A stretch of DNA of 64,000 bases from Diploscapter coronatus (taxonomy: Eukaryota; Nematoda; Chromadorea; Rhabditida; Rhabditidae): contig OZ038423.1 in the NCBI GenBank assembly GCA_964036155.1, positions 33,867,249-33,931,248 of the forward strand, written 5' to 3'. Under the pieces are notes generated by a model that ran no database searches, was not told the DNA's origin, and worked only from the letters and a program-made list of their open reading frames with translations. The translations under genes were made by a program, and so were the position numbers. Of this stretch, positions 10,701 to 23,400 are shown in pieces (within the stretch, counting starts at the first letter, position 1; each line of letters starts with the position of its first letter).

Positions 10701-12599
10701 CGAGCCAACTGCACCCCCTAGAGGTATAAAAATCGAAAAATCCATAGGATTTTTCAAATTCAGTTGAAACACCGACTGCTGATTCAAATCCACTGGAAGG
10801 ATTTTCTGAAATTGGCACGATTGAAGCCATTGGCTTGGAAGAGTTGGATAAGGAAAGCATTGAGCCTCTCACTACGAAGAGTGTTACGGTACTTTAAAAA
10901 TATGCCTTTTTAGTTTGCTAATTTCAAAATTATTTGAAATATTTTGCGATTTTTGGTTTTTTGATAAATTATATTGTTTTTTCAGAAATATTCCACTCAT
11001 CGTAAGCCCAAGAAACGAATTACGATAACTTTGCCTGCAATGGCTAAATTCTCAACATCAGCACAAACATCGACGACAGAAATGCCTTTGACGACTGTTA
11101 GCTTGACAACGACACAACCGACAACGACGATAATAAGCAGTCAGACTGAAGTGACAACAACCCAGAAGATGACTACTCCCATTCAACTGACCACTTATGA
11201 AGTCAAGCCTATTTCTGAACCACCTCAGCCAACATTCATTCCTCCCGTTGTCATGTAAGTTTCATTGAAAAATTTAGGCTGTGCAAATCCTCAAAATAGA
11301 GAAATAGAAAAATCACATGGAATTGTAGATAAAAAAGCTGCTATACCGTGATCATTCCTGATTATGCTGTGGAATTTCTTACCATAATTTTTTAGCTCTC
11401 AATTTTCATTCTTTTATTTTAAGAGTACCTCCAAAGGTTGTGGACAGAAACATCATTTTGCCCAATGGCACTAAAGTTGAGGATAACGAAGTAAGTAGAA
11501 TCTTAACACACATTTTTATAGAAAGGTTTTCAAGGATAAACGACCCTTCCCCTATTTAGGTACCTGTTTGCACTCGCTACATGAACTGTATCGAGGAGAC
11601 ACGTTCTTTGGAGGATCGCTGCATTATGGAGGATAAAATTGCCAGGGGACAAGCGGCAAATAAATGCAATGTTATCCTCGCTAGTCGATATCAGGCAAAT
11701 TTCAATGACTAACGAAAAATATCTCCCACCTAACATTTTTCTTTAATTGTTTCATGGGATAGCAAATAGCAATTTATGATCTGCTAAAAATTAATTGTCA
11801 TTTGTTGAAAGTGATACACTCAGAATAAACTCAATCAGATTTTTCCAGAATATCGAAGTGACAAACCGTCAGATGGAATTGGAATATCTGTCGTGCATCG
11901 AGAGAAGCAACAACAAGACGATGGAGGAGAATGATGAAGTCTGTTGGGGAGCTGAAAATAAGGATAGAAACGATCTCGAGAAGGACAGAAAGGATAATGA
12001 AGGGTGCGTGCAACAACTCGTCAGAAAGAGGAAACACTGTCAGAAACTCGCTCTCTGCTGTACGTCTAGTCATCGGTAGGTCAATTAGAATTTTGGTGAA
12101 AATTCCTCGAAAAATCCGATTTTTTCTTGAACATATGAAAATAGTCGTGCAAATAGTACCTGAAAGTTAAATTATTTCAGCGATCTTTCTTCGATTCGCA
12201 AAATTCATTTACTATTCCACAAGTTGTCTGAAAGCAAAAATTGCTAAATTCTATGAAGATAACAATTTCAAAACTGAATTTCCATTTTGTGGTAAATTTT
12301 CTCCATGTTCTCCGAAATAATATTAATTTTCAATAGATCTTAATATCGAGCTATTACAAAGGATCATTTATAATGAGCTTTGTGCATTTTCATAATAGCT
12401 GCTTTAGAGGTTAATTGCGTGAGTCATTGAATGGGTCAGTGAGAAATGTGCATTGTTCCCGATTTCCCTCATTTATCCATTCAGATGCCGTCAACTAATC
12501 GACAATTCTATGCTGGCCATGCAGCTGAACGAGATGAAAAGGCAATTGATCTATGCTGCTGCTGGGTGCCAGATGCTCATTTCCACTTCGCCCAGGTAG
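7796..12599 (+). CDS. Secreted protein with two 12-Cys domains around a Thr-rich linker (15 exons, about 763 aa)
   Basis: Seen: exons 7796-8127, 8330-8435, 8571-8713, 8806-8934, 9073-9154, 9196-9294, 9564-9636, 9813-9973, 10276-10504, 10764-10888, 10986-11254, 11424-11490, 11560-11694, 11849-12075 and 12485-12599 sum to 2292 nt in phase. A signal peptide (MQNSFHLLIVLFVLAKHA) starts the protein. Domain A and domain B share C-x5-C-x10-C-x(11,14)-C, two isolated cysteines, then C-x10-C-x5-CC-x5-C-x26-C. Between them lie about 390 residues with basic patches (KNRKKK, RLRLRKRPK) and a Thr/Ser tract near 11,050-11,200 likely to be O-glycosylated. Inference: extracellular, disulphide-rich, made by internal duplication. 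I do not recognise the domain. Odd: the intron at 11695 appears to be GC-AG; TAG codons overlap donor-like GTAGG at 8935 and 12596, so the true C-terminus may extend further; a GTAGGT at 7859 is read through. Confidence 0.8.
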
Positions 12600-14584
12600 G
12601 GCAGTTCAAATTTCATTTCTGCATATGAACAAGGATGAATTTAACTGATCCTCATAAGTTTATTCACACGGATCTCTAAATTGCAATTGTGAGATGGAGG
12701 AAAACTTAACTTCTCAATTCTGCTGCTATGCGAAATCACTAACAATAAGACTTGCATGCGAGCTTCGCAATAACATTGTAGTAGCTAGCAATAAGCCAAG
12801 ATAAATTAGTGGGAACGGGAGAAGATTGAACTCTAAACAGGCGAAATAATTTGCAATTTACTTTGACCACACCAAGTTTGAGTGATTGAATATATTCCGG
12901 TTCTTTTATCATTTTCTAAAATTTTAAAGAACAATATTAATGCGTTTTTATTAAATGAAGTGACATTTTTAGGCCTCGAATAAAAACTCCGCATCATCTT
13001 CGAAGGATTCTATGAAATTATGACAAATCATCATTAATCAATCCATTTCTACTTACCAAAATGCTCAAGCAATAACTTTCTAAATCAAGATAATAATAAT
13101 AAATCGTAACAGTATCACAAATTCATCATCATTCTTCAATTGTTGCCATGCTAATAAAGTTTATCATTGAAGAAATCCAACATCGAAGACATGAAGTACA
13201 GCTTGAGTGTTTCAATAAATTATCCTCGCCAGAAGAAATACAATAATTTTTATCATAGAAGAGCAGAAGCGAGCTAAATACAATCCCTATTCCTGTAGAA
13301 TAATTATAGTGTGCAGCTGTGTTCCCACAACTTTTTTCTAAAAGGATGAATAAATAGCTAGTTTATTCTTCATCCTGACAGTCAATCGGGCAGCCGGAGT
13401 GAGAAAATACTCGAGATGGTTGGTGAAACAATGCAGTCTCCCAGCTGCAGCTAATAGCAAACAAGGTCAGCCTAGTCAGTCTATCTCTTCCTTCCTTCCT
13501 TTCTTTCCTCCTTCCCCTCTTTCTCTGCACTCATATTGCACGTTGCCCGCCAATCATTGAGCTCATTCAAACTCAAACCAAGCTTCATGCATCCATCCAT
13601 CCATTTCTCGCACTTCTCCCTTTGTGTTTACGTTTTTCGGGGATTTTTTTTCCATATTCATCTTCTGTTTAGTTTTTTTCAAAATAAATTGAAACAGTTT
13701 CAGTCTTGCATAGTTTATTTCCTGTCAGTTTTAGCCATCATTTTCGGAATAAATCTTGAAAATCGTAAATTTTATTCAATTCATTTCTCTTGAATTTTCC
13801 CGATTTGTTGGAATTCCCGATCATTAGATCCCCATATTTCTCTCCTTGGGGTGATTTCGTAACCTCCATTCTTTGTCTAGTCCTGTCTCTTGTCTTTCCT
13901 TCCAGTGCCCATGCCCTATCTTCTCCCTTTGCCTTGTCCAGACCCATTCTTCCTCGATCTCTCAATCGCCATTCCATTTGCAAGCTCTGCCTTTTCCCTA
14001 CAAGGCTATTTACGATCAGCCGCAATACCATTTATTATGCGGTCGCAAAGCGATGTCCACTCTCCCCTTGTCTTTGTCATCCGTTTTCGCTTTTTCAACC
14101 CATTTTCAAAATCCTTTCATCTTCGATTTCTTTTCCCATTCACCTTGAGCTGTGACAATTTCGCGCATTTTCATTTTATTTTATTGTGTGTGGCTCGATC
14201 AGGTTCTGGCATTTCTTCGAATTCCGATCTAATTACTTTCCCGTACACTCACGACTTTCATAGTTTCTCTTGCCCTTAAATTTGGCATTCCTTAGGGCGC
14301 GTACAGAGTCGGCTCGTGCTCATATGAGCCGAAAAAATAACACGCGAAAGTGAGAGACGAAAAGAGGCATGTCTTTTCGTCTCTCAATTTCACATACTAT
14401 TTTTTCCTGCTCATTTGAGCCGAGCCGACTCTGTACGCGCCCTTATTGTTGGAGATGAATTTGCGCACTTTCCTATCTCACTTTGCATCTTTTGTTGCCG
14501 TTTTTCTCATTTTCCTAGTTTCATATAATTTTTTATTTCAGTGTTTCTCTAATTTTTGCACCTGTGTTTGGGGGTGTTGGTTGA
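12600..14584. other. Intergenic between the 12-Cys gene and ced-3
   Basis: AT-rich to about 13,400, then strongly pyrimidine-rich on the + strand up to the caspase gene (for example 13,480-13,530). Open frames at 13,790-14,279 overlap one another in different frames and reflect this composition. An inverted-repeat element occupies 14,295-14,442. A TTTATTTCAG at about 14,540 may be a trans-splice acceptor for ced-3. Confidence 0.5.
14292..14445. mobile_element. MITE, PIF/Harbinger-like, TTA target duplication
   Basis: A 148-bp element (14,295-14,442) has perfect 22-bp inverted ends beginning GGGCGCGTACAGAGTCGG and a second internal palindrome (GAGACGAAAAGA with its complement). TTA stands on both sides (14,292-14,294 and 14,443-14,445). 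Known: 3-bp TWA duplications mark PIF/Harbinger elements. No transposase is encoded. Its outer ends resemble those of the element at 50,570. Confidence 0.8.
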
Positions 14585-17500
14585 ATGGACAGCGAGCGTC
14601 GTCAGGTGTTGGATGGATGCGTGCGCGATTGCATTGGGCTGCGAGTCGAGCAGGTCTGTGGCTCTCTCGTCCAGCAGAACATCTTCAACGATGCCATCGT
14701 TGAGAAAATCAAGGTTCGATTTTTTAAAACTTTTATTTTGATTTTCATATTTCGCTAACGATTGTTGAGAGACAATCTAAATCTAGAAAATAAACCGACG
14801 AATTTTATACTACTCACTTTGCAGTAACTCTTATTACTCGCTTTCTGTAAATGACTTGATGACAATCTTTTGAAAATCTGCAACAATCACAGTCACATTT
14901 ACGATTATCAAAATCTTCTTTTCCAGACATATTCCAATGTGGACGAACGTCGCATGCAGCTGTTCAAGGAGTTGAAGAGTCGTGGAAATCAAGCTTTCGA
15001 CGCGTTTTACGTGGCCCTGCACGACACCGGTCAGGGCAAGTTCTGTCAGTTCATCGAGACGTATGTCAACGATGCAGTCAGGATTAGGTTGGCGTGCTTT
15101 AATTTTACATTCCTTCAATTACATTATTTTTCCCTTTCTATTCTAAATTTATGACATTAATTTTTGATTAATGATTATTTTTTGTGTTTGAAAGTTATCT
15201 TCATTTTTTTTAAATTTGACCAGCTCGTGTTGTTGTATACGATGAAATTTTGAATCGTTTTCTTTATCGAGTTATTTTGTTCCATTTCAAATTCTTCAGA
15301 AGCAGAAGTAGTGTGTCAAGTGCGAACATGCTGCCTGTCCGAGTTCCTCTGTCCCCTTCGTTCGCCTCGACCTCGAACGAGCCCAATTGGAAGGATAAGC
15401 TGCCTCCTCTTGGAGAAGAGCCTGAAGGACTGCTCGACATCGAGGTCGACCACATCGATGGAGACTCAGATCAACAACAGGCTATGCTAATGTTCGAAAG
15501 GGATAGGAACATAGTAAGTTGAAAATTCCCTTTGTAAACTTTAGAAATGAATAGGAGAAACTTGTTCCTGCATAAAATTTTACTATTCACTAGTTTTCCT
15601 ATTCTCGAACACAAGAATTTTGAAATTTAGGATGAACAACTTTCCGATATTATAATTTTTTAAAAGTAACTTGAATGTCAATATTTCCAAGTTTTCCAGA
15701 TCTACCCCAACTTCGCCGATCCCAAAGGACTCTGTCTTATTATCAACAATGAGAATTTCAAGCAGATGCCCAGAAGAGTTGTAGGATTTTTTCTCGAGTT
15801 TTCTAATTTTGTTTGGACTTTCAGGGAACACACGTAGATCGGGAGAACATGAGACAACTGTTCCTAAAACTGGGATATTACGTGCAAATCGAGGATGATT
15901 TGACGACTATGGTGGGCTTTTTTACCATTAAAAATTGCCATAATCGCAACCTCACAATTTTGAGAATTAGTTTCTCAGTGCTAGAAGAGTATAGGGAAAC
16001 ATCTATTTTTTGCAACTATCTCCAATTTGCGAGAATTTCGAATTACGGTTTTAAATTCATCATTTCTTTTTGGATTTGTCAGAATCCTTTTAATAAGTTG
16101 CTAATTGCTTCAGGAAATGGGGATGGTAATGGAGAAGTATGCGATGAACGACTTACACAGGAATGCGCATTCAGCTGTCATCATCGTACTAACTCATGGA
16201 GAACACGAGCAGTTGCTGGGTTTGTTGATTTTTCATTTTTTCCCAAAGTAAATAACTTGTTGTTCGGCACTATTTGTTTCAGACTATTTTTCCAAGAAAT
16301 CTTTAATGCCATTTTATCAAATTATTTTTTCAATTGGATTTCAAAGAAAGTTTTGCAGAAGCAACGTTTTTGCCTGAAATAATATTAGGATTTTAAGTTC
16401 CTGAACTCATTCGAAATCTCGAAAACCTATCAAGTTATCGGAAAATTATGATGATTTTATGAAACTCAATTCCAGGAGTGAACGATGACGCGATCTCGAT
16501 CTACAAATTCCTGGACTACCTCTCTCCGCTCAAGGCACCCTACCTCAGAGGCAAGCCAAAAATAGTCTTCATACAGGCCTGCAGAGGAGGTTGGATGTTT
16601 TTCTTTGCAATATTAACAATTTTCATCAGTTTCTTGAAAGTTTTCTTTCTAGTGCATCTCATACTCATTTCGAATTATCGCGATTTCTTCCTAGTTTGAA
16701 AAACGATTCGACCTTCTATAAGTGCTCAGAATCTAGGCTTTCATTGAATTCAAAGGATGATTTTTCTCGCTAAATGTCATTTCTTTTACCCTCTGAGAAA
16801 TCGAATGTGAAGCATGAGACTCTGATAATCTTAAAAGTTGTTCTCTTCATTCTATGGATTTTATTATTTTTTTTTTTTGAAATATGAAATGCATAAATTT
16901 CATGGTCGAATTGCTTAATTATTCAATGTGGGGGTTTTGTGTGATTAGAGAAGACCATCCGAGCAGAAAAATCTGTTGCCACAAGCCAAATCAGGGATAT
17001 GATATCCGTGCGTATTTTGCGCCTGTTCTCTGATGCGGCGCTTTTTCATCCGCAAACTAGGTGACTTTTACATACGATACGCGAATAGAAATATCGCGTA
17101 AGCTATTTATTTCCTTGTTTGTAATTTTGAATTTAACAGCTTCTAGTGATAAAATTAGTATTTGAAATCAAAGGGTAGAATATGAAAAATTAATAAAGAA
17201 ATGGAAAGATTTTTCCCCCAAATAAAAACGATAATAATTTCAACAATTAAAAAAAATTGAAAATGATCCGTTTATGATTGGACATGGGCATTTATTCATC
17301 CGACTTTTCGGTGAATAATAGCCTCCCTACTCTTATATAATCGATCTTCCTTGCAGAAATGCGCGATCTGGGCGTGGAGCACGTGGACGCGACTGACAAT
17401 GGCAGTGGCAGCCTGATGCCCGATTGGCCCTCCTTCAAACTACCTCTGCCCACCTGCATGAGGCCTGCCATCGAAAGAGAGGTATACCAATTTATTATTT

Positions 17501-19246
17501 TATTTTTTAAATACAATTTCACAAAAGTCTCCAGGAAGAGTATAAATTGAAACTTCATATTTTTGGCAGAAAATAGCATCCTGTTTTCGATGAAGTATAT
17601 ATTTCTGCCAGGAAATGCTTTTCTCTTGATATGATAAAGTTTTTACTTGAAAATAATTCTTTTTGTTGAGAACCCGTTGCTGATCCCCGTGGAAGCGGAC
17701 ATCTTCATCGGCTACGCCACTCCGCCCTACTACGTATCCTGGCGCAACTCGCTGCGCGGTTCCTGGTTCATTCAGGCTATTTGCCAGGTACAGGATTTTT
17801 TTTTACTTTTTTAAATTCACCCGCTATTTCGCTTTCAAAATAGATGAAATCTCCAAAACCTATTTATACTAATTTTATTCTTTCATCATATCCTGTCAGT
17901 TCGTAGCCACGAACAGTGTTATTTCCTAAATTTATGTCAAGCACAATGATATGAACGCAAATAATTTCCTGCGATGAAAGCATAAACTCTACATTTTCCA
18001 AAATTGATGCCAGAAATAAGTTTTGAAGTGGTAGCTAGAAAAATTACTTGTGACATTCCGGTTCTTTCAATTCTAAAATGTAGTTTAAGGTCAAAGAGAA
18101 AATGACAAATTTTGGATTTTTTCTGCATACAAGAATTTAATATGGATTCTGGGAAAAATTCAATCCCCTGCACTTTTGTCATTAAATAATAGTATTCAGT
18201 CCCCATTCTTGTCTTCACTCATTTCAGGTTTGTTATTCTTCTGGATCGTCCATTAGTTCCAGAGAGCTTCTAGTCTAATCCTATCACTCCATTGTCTGGA
18301 GCATCAAAATTGCATGAAGTAGACGTGTTCATTCTAAATTTTACGTTGGAAGCGAATTATTCATTAGGCCATCACGGTGGAATATTTTTACACCAGAATT
18401 TGTAAGACATGGAAAATTCTAAGAATTTTTTCCCAAATCCTAGCGGATGTGAAAGAAATAACATAAGGGAAGGAAGTAGTTACATTCTGGAACTACGCAT
18501 ATTTGGGTTGAATGAAAATATTCACTTTGGATGATAATGTTCACACTCCAAAAGGGATTACGTCATTCTATCATTAAAAAGGGAAAAATTGCCAATAATT
18601 ATGTACGTTTCATTATAATTGCTCAACAAGCAATCTTCTATTATTTTGGATAATCTTATAGCAGTTTTATGGGTGAGACGATAATGATATTTTGAAAATC
18701 AATTTCCAGCTTCGTCTCTCTCCCCTATCAGTTATGATGATGTTCATTTTGTTTTCATAAATACTTCAAACCTTAGCCGATGTCAATACTTTTCAGGTAT
18801 TCTCGAAATTCGCTCGCGACCAGGATTTGGCGACACTTCTAACGATGGTGAATCAACGCGTGGCGGACAGCTTCCAGACCAACGGTGCAGAAGCCGCCTA
18901 CAAGCAAATGCCTGAGTCCACTTCCAGGTAAAAACGAATGATCAATTTGACCCTATGGTTAATTTATCTTTATTGCGTTAGAAGTCTTAGGAGTTCTTAT
19001 AAATTTTTGATCCGAATTCAAAGTTAACCTCAAATTAAGAGTTTTGAAAACAGGTGTTCGTATCATATGAAATGAAATAGAAAGGTGTAGGATGTAAAAT
19101 AGACTAGCTATTTTCATATCTTTTTTCCAAGATGTATTCACTTTCGATTAACAAAATTTTTCATCATTCATGATTTTGATTGCAGGCTGCGCAAGAAGTT
19201 CTATTTCTTCCCTGGAATCACGATCCAAAGAGGCTCTGCTGTCTAA
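14585..19246 (+). CDS. ced-3: CED-3-type initiator/executioner caspase (CARD + caspase, about 440 aa)
   Basis: Seen: 11 phase-consistent exons (14585-14713, 14927-15087, 15300-15513, 15700-15777, 15825-15911, 16114-16219, 16476-16589, 17357-17481, 17671-17787, 18797-18927, 19186-19246). Residues 1-95 form a CARD ([20 protein letters not shown] matches the CED-3 CARD helix 4-5 region). The large subunit carries [11 protein letters not shown], catalytic His in LTHGEHEQ and catalytic Cys in FIQACRGG. The small subunit carries [19 protein letters not shown] and ends [11 protein letters not shown]. Known: CED-3 is the cysteine protease that executes programmed cell death after activation by the CED-4 apoptosome through CARD contacts. 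Candidate Asp processing sites lie in the acidic linker near DHIDGDSD and in the intersubunit linker near HVDATDNGS. Odd: the linker between CARD and large subunit is about 50 residues shorter than in the C. elegans protein, the motif reads THG where SHG is usual, and exon 9 uses a TTGAG acceptor. Confidence 0.95.
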
Positions 19247-20496
19247 TTCCTCCATTCCAAACCCATTTTCCTAGTCAGTTAGTTTTTGTCATTTTATTTC
19301 TTATTAATGATGGTAAATGTACAGGATTTTAGATGGATTTGAAATAATATTTCATAATCACTTTCTAGGCCATGATTGTTTTATTTTTAATCAATTTAAC
19401 CTAATTTAAAAAAAAAAAACTTTAATAATGGTAGGGCAAGTCGTTCATTCAGATTTAATTTAACATTGTTCTGGAATTGACGATGGAAATTCATTAGGTT
19501 ATCGGAATGGTTTTGCCAAGAAAAATAGATAAACATATCCTATGATTTGTGATAAATTAATTTGAGAAGTTGATTTTTCTTGAGTTCATTCAATAGATTG
19601 TTGGAGTATTTTAAGCTAGTGTTGAAGCAGGTCGATATTTGTTGTTAGTGATGAAAAACTACCTATGAAAAATAATCCATCTTCACCAAATAACATGAAT
19701 TTGTTATGCGTTTCAACATTTTCATGAAATATTTCATTATCCCTTTGAACTCAATAAAACTAACTTCACAGACAAATCTCTCATAATTCAGGAAATTTTC
19801 AAAGCAAGCCCATTTTGAAGACCGCCTGAATTTGCCCTGTAATTCTCTTACTCATCCCGTTTTCTCCTTCAAAATGAGCTTCATTGACTACTGCGGTATT
19901 CAATAATTTATTCCGCTCTCCATTCATTCATTTCAATCTCAGTTGTCGTTTCGTCGTTGTAAATATTGCTTGTATAATATGCTGCTGTTTACAGTTACTA
20001 TTTTGTAGCTACGTTCTTCTTCTCTATCTCAATTGTTTTATTCGTAATAATCTCGTTTTTATTGGTTCGTTAGACCAAGGGTGTGTCTTTCATTTCACTT
20101 CGAAGTTGGCGGCAATTTTGGCAGGCTATGAATAAATCAGTTTCATCAAATTCCGGCTGAAAGAATAAATTTTTGATAATGCTAGACTGCAGGTTTCTCC
20201 TTGCGATACACGCATATCTGAATGAAATTTCGAGATATGACAGCGGGTTTTGCAGCAGGTATTCTTCAATATATCGACAAGAAAACCGTGGCATAATGAA
20301 TAAAGGGTAATGAAGCGAGGTGATTTAGTGAGCGAAAGAGCGAAAAGTTTTTGCATAAGGTAAGCACAGAGAGGAAGGTACAACTCAGACTCGCCGGAGC
20401 GAGTTGCGTTGCTCCGCCCCTCGCGGCCCCTGCTTCAGTCACCTCTCTTCAGTGATTACTTCGGGCTCCCTCCCGTACCCTTGCGCCATTTCTAAG
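19247..20496. other. Intergenic: ced-3 3' UTR and upstream region of the next start
   Basis: AATAAA near 19,752 is a possible polyadenylation signal for ced-3 and would give a 3' UTR of about 500 nt. From about 20,385 the DNA turns GC-rich with several CpGs and a small hairpin (ACTCGC / GCGAGT), standing out from the AT-rich surroundings. This looks like a promoter or 5' UTR for the exon at 20,497. Confidence 0.45.
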
Positions 20497-23400
20497 ATGG
20501 GTCGCACGCTGCGAGCGTCCTTTATTCTACTTATTCTCGCAATAATTTTGGCAATTCTATTTCCATCAGTTAATGCAGATTATGTAAGTCGGTTTGGTAA
20601 TTCTTAAAATCGAAATTAAAAAGACCTGAAAGCCCAAGCATAATCTTTAAAAATTTGATAATTGAAAGTTATCATTCTATTTTTATCAGGACAACAATAT
20701 GTATCATAAGATCAACTATGATAGAGATTCTGATAATATTCATGTTCCTTATTCTGTGAAATTGTGTCAAAATGTTAACAATTTAGAGCATTCTCTTAAT
20801 TCTCCATTATTTTCCATACTTCACCAATTCGTGTTTTAGTCATAGATATCTTAGAAAAAATAATATCTAAAGCTTCGGAAAAATATATCTAAATTTCTCA
20901 ACTTTTTAGAACTATGAAAGGGAGTAATTGATCTAAATTTTTTAGTGACTTGTATCTTTCATACCAATGTTAGAATTGGTTTTTTTTAATCTGTCACCTG
21001 TAATACAGAATGCATCGGGCATCAAAATATGCGTATTACGTATTTAAAATGCTGATTGAGCTATTGTAATTGCTTTTTTTTCGCATTCCTTCACATGGAA
21101 TCTCTTGGGATTTTCAAATTAACGCTTTTTCCAAGATTCCATGAATCCGACTAAATTAGTTTTCCATTACTAATATCGCATTATAATTTAAGGACCTTAT
21201 TCATAGTCGGACTATATTTATCTCAGAATTAAAAAAATCGTTTGATCAGAAACGCAGTTCTAATTCCTAAGACTACTGATTGCCAACTTCTGATTATCCG
21301 CGCTATATTATGTCTAAAATTTTAGTTAGCTTTATAGATACCATTCTTCTCGCATGACAAAAAATGCCTATAGCCTAGATTAAAAATGCGCCTAAATAAA
21401 ACTAGAAACACAGTACCATTATTTCCTTTCTCCGACCAAGGATCTGTTGCGTCTCATGTTTTCTGTGCATATTTTATGCCCTTGTTCCAACCTAAAAATA
21501 ATGTTAAAAGTTGCCATGCTTTTTCATATGAGCACATAATTATGCAGAACTCTTACATAGAAAATACGCAATGGTAGTGATATTGCAAAGCTAATGCAGA
21601 ATGGTGTAGAAATGCTGAATTGCTAACCTTTTCCGTGTTTTGCTTTGTGAATGATTGCAGAAAATGCACGGCATCGACTGAAGATGAATATGCAAACCAT
21701 GATAAAATTGTATAATCTTGGTTATAATATCAGAAGAATGTTATATGGATTCGCGCATTATTTGATGTTGATAGAAGGAAAGTTGAACTTCAACTTTGCT
21801 TACTTCAAACGAAATTTAATAAAGTTGGAGATGAACTTGGAAATGAGGATTCAATATCCCTACGCTTTTTTTTCAAACAAAAACCAGCTAGATTTAGAAA
21901 AAAAAACTCATATGACAGGAAGAATACCACATTTGACTGGAATGTCACTATTTAATGAGGTTCTGCGTTAATACCCGCTCAAATAGTAATTATCTTGTAA
22001 ATATCTCCCAATCATTTTGACTGGAACATACTCTATAAATTCCTCTAAGTTTCTGCAGCTATATTTGACTTGATCGTTTAAACACCTTTCTTAAAATACC
22101 AACAATAATCTTATAAAGTGTTGATACTTTGGTGTTGGCTTGTGTTCATTTGAGTGCGTTATTAGTCCACTTTCGTCTTCTTCAAACGACTTCCAACTTA
22201 AGCCCTTTCGAAAAGAGCTCATATTCTCAAAGCATGCGAAAAGTCTCATTTGAGAAGTTAATTTTCCAATACTTTTGAAAAGATGAGCTCAGCTGTGTCT
22301 AAAGGTCATTTCCCAAATGTTGAATATCTTAGTCGCTAAGAGTATTACAAGATAATATAAAAAGTAGTCTTGACATTTCATGTCGCCCAATAATGTTTCG
22401 TAGTTTTAAATTTTAACAAGACATTTTAAATGTTGAAATTCTTAGATGCTAAAATACTAAAAGGCTACAAAAATCCTCGACATTTCATATTACTAAAGTT
22501 ATCCAAGATATTACGAATGGGCGCCTGAACTTTCATACTTGCTGAGCATAAATTATTTGAAGATAGGCCACTTTTACACTGTATCATGTGAACTCTCATT
22601 GAAATGCAATGATATTTGAGAAATAATTTCGAATGATGATATAAGAAAAACTATATTGAGATCTTTATAATAAGTAAACTTGGATAATTTATGAATCACA
22701 TATTTACACATAAGCTAATGAGATGCCATTAATTAATTTTTTGATTGACTACGTTCTGTCCTAATGAACTGCTGCTGTCTAATAATGACAATTTTCTGGG
22801 TAAGATCACCGGGTATGAAAATAATTAGGAAAAAACGCCATTTTTCATAGTCAGTAATTCATCATTGAAGCAATTATTTAAATTTTGTAACATCCTGAAA
22901 TTGAATAATGCAGGGGGGTTTATTATCGTAGATCTTCATCTAGTGCTCTGCGATTTCTATGCAAAAATTCACATTACATCAAAGCACATGTCTACAATAC
23001 TTTTACATACTGTTTTCCTATAAAACTAATAAATAGCTTAAATATTTATAGTACATAAATGAGTTCCTTATAGCATGTTATCGTTCAATGAATATCCTAC
23101 GCATTTAACGAAATCATGATATTTATTTATCATCCAAAATCATCGCTTCGTCGAACGTAAAAATTAAATCCGTCATAGAGCGTGCTAAATTGTATCTTCT
23201 ATATACTTTTTCGGGTGCTTTTACGTCTTATTAATTTGTCTGGAAATATTCGCAGTGTTTCTTCGATGTATGAATTCGCCCTGAAAACTCCCTAATTAGT
23301 TGGTTGTTCTTCTCCTTTGCTGTTCTGTTCGCTTTTATGTCATTCGATCCGCTTTCAGTTTCCTTTCCGTTTATTCTGTTTGTGTGATGCGCGACTTTTT

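Noticed and set aside
13790..14279. Overlapping open frames in the pyrimidine-rich tract before ced-3
   Set aside because: Three frames are open together because CT-rich DNA lacks stop codons; no motif or splice pattern.
21651..21971. 106-codon frame preceded by TTGCAG
   Set aside because: AT-driven composition (Asn, Lys, Met, Leu, Tyr) and no partner exon in phase with a convincing donor.
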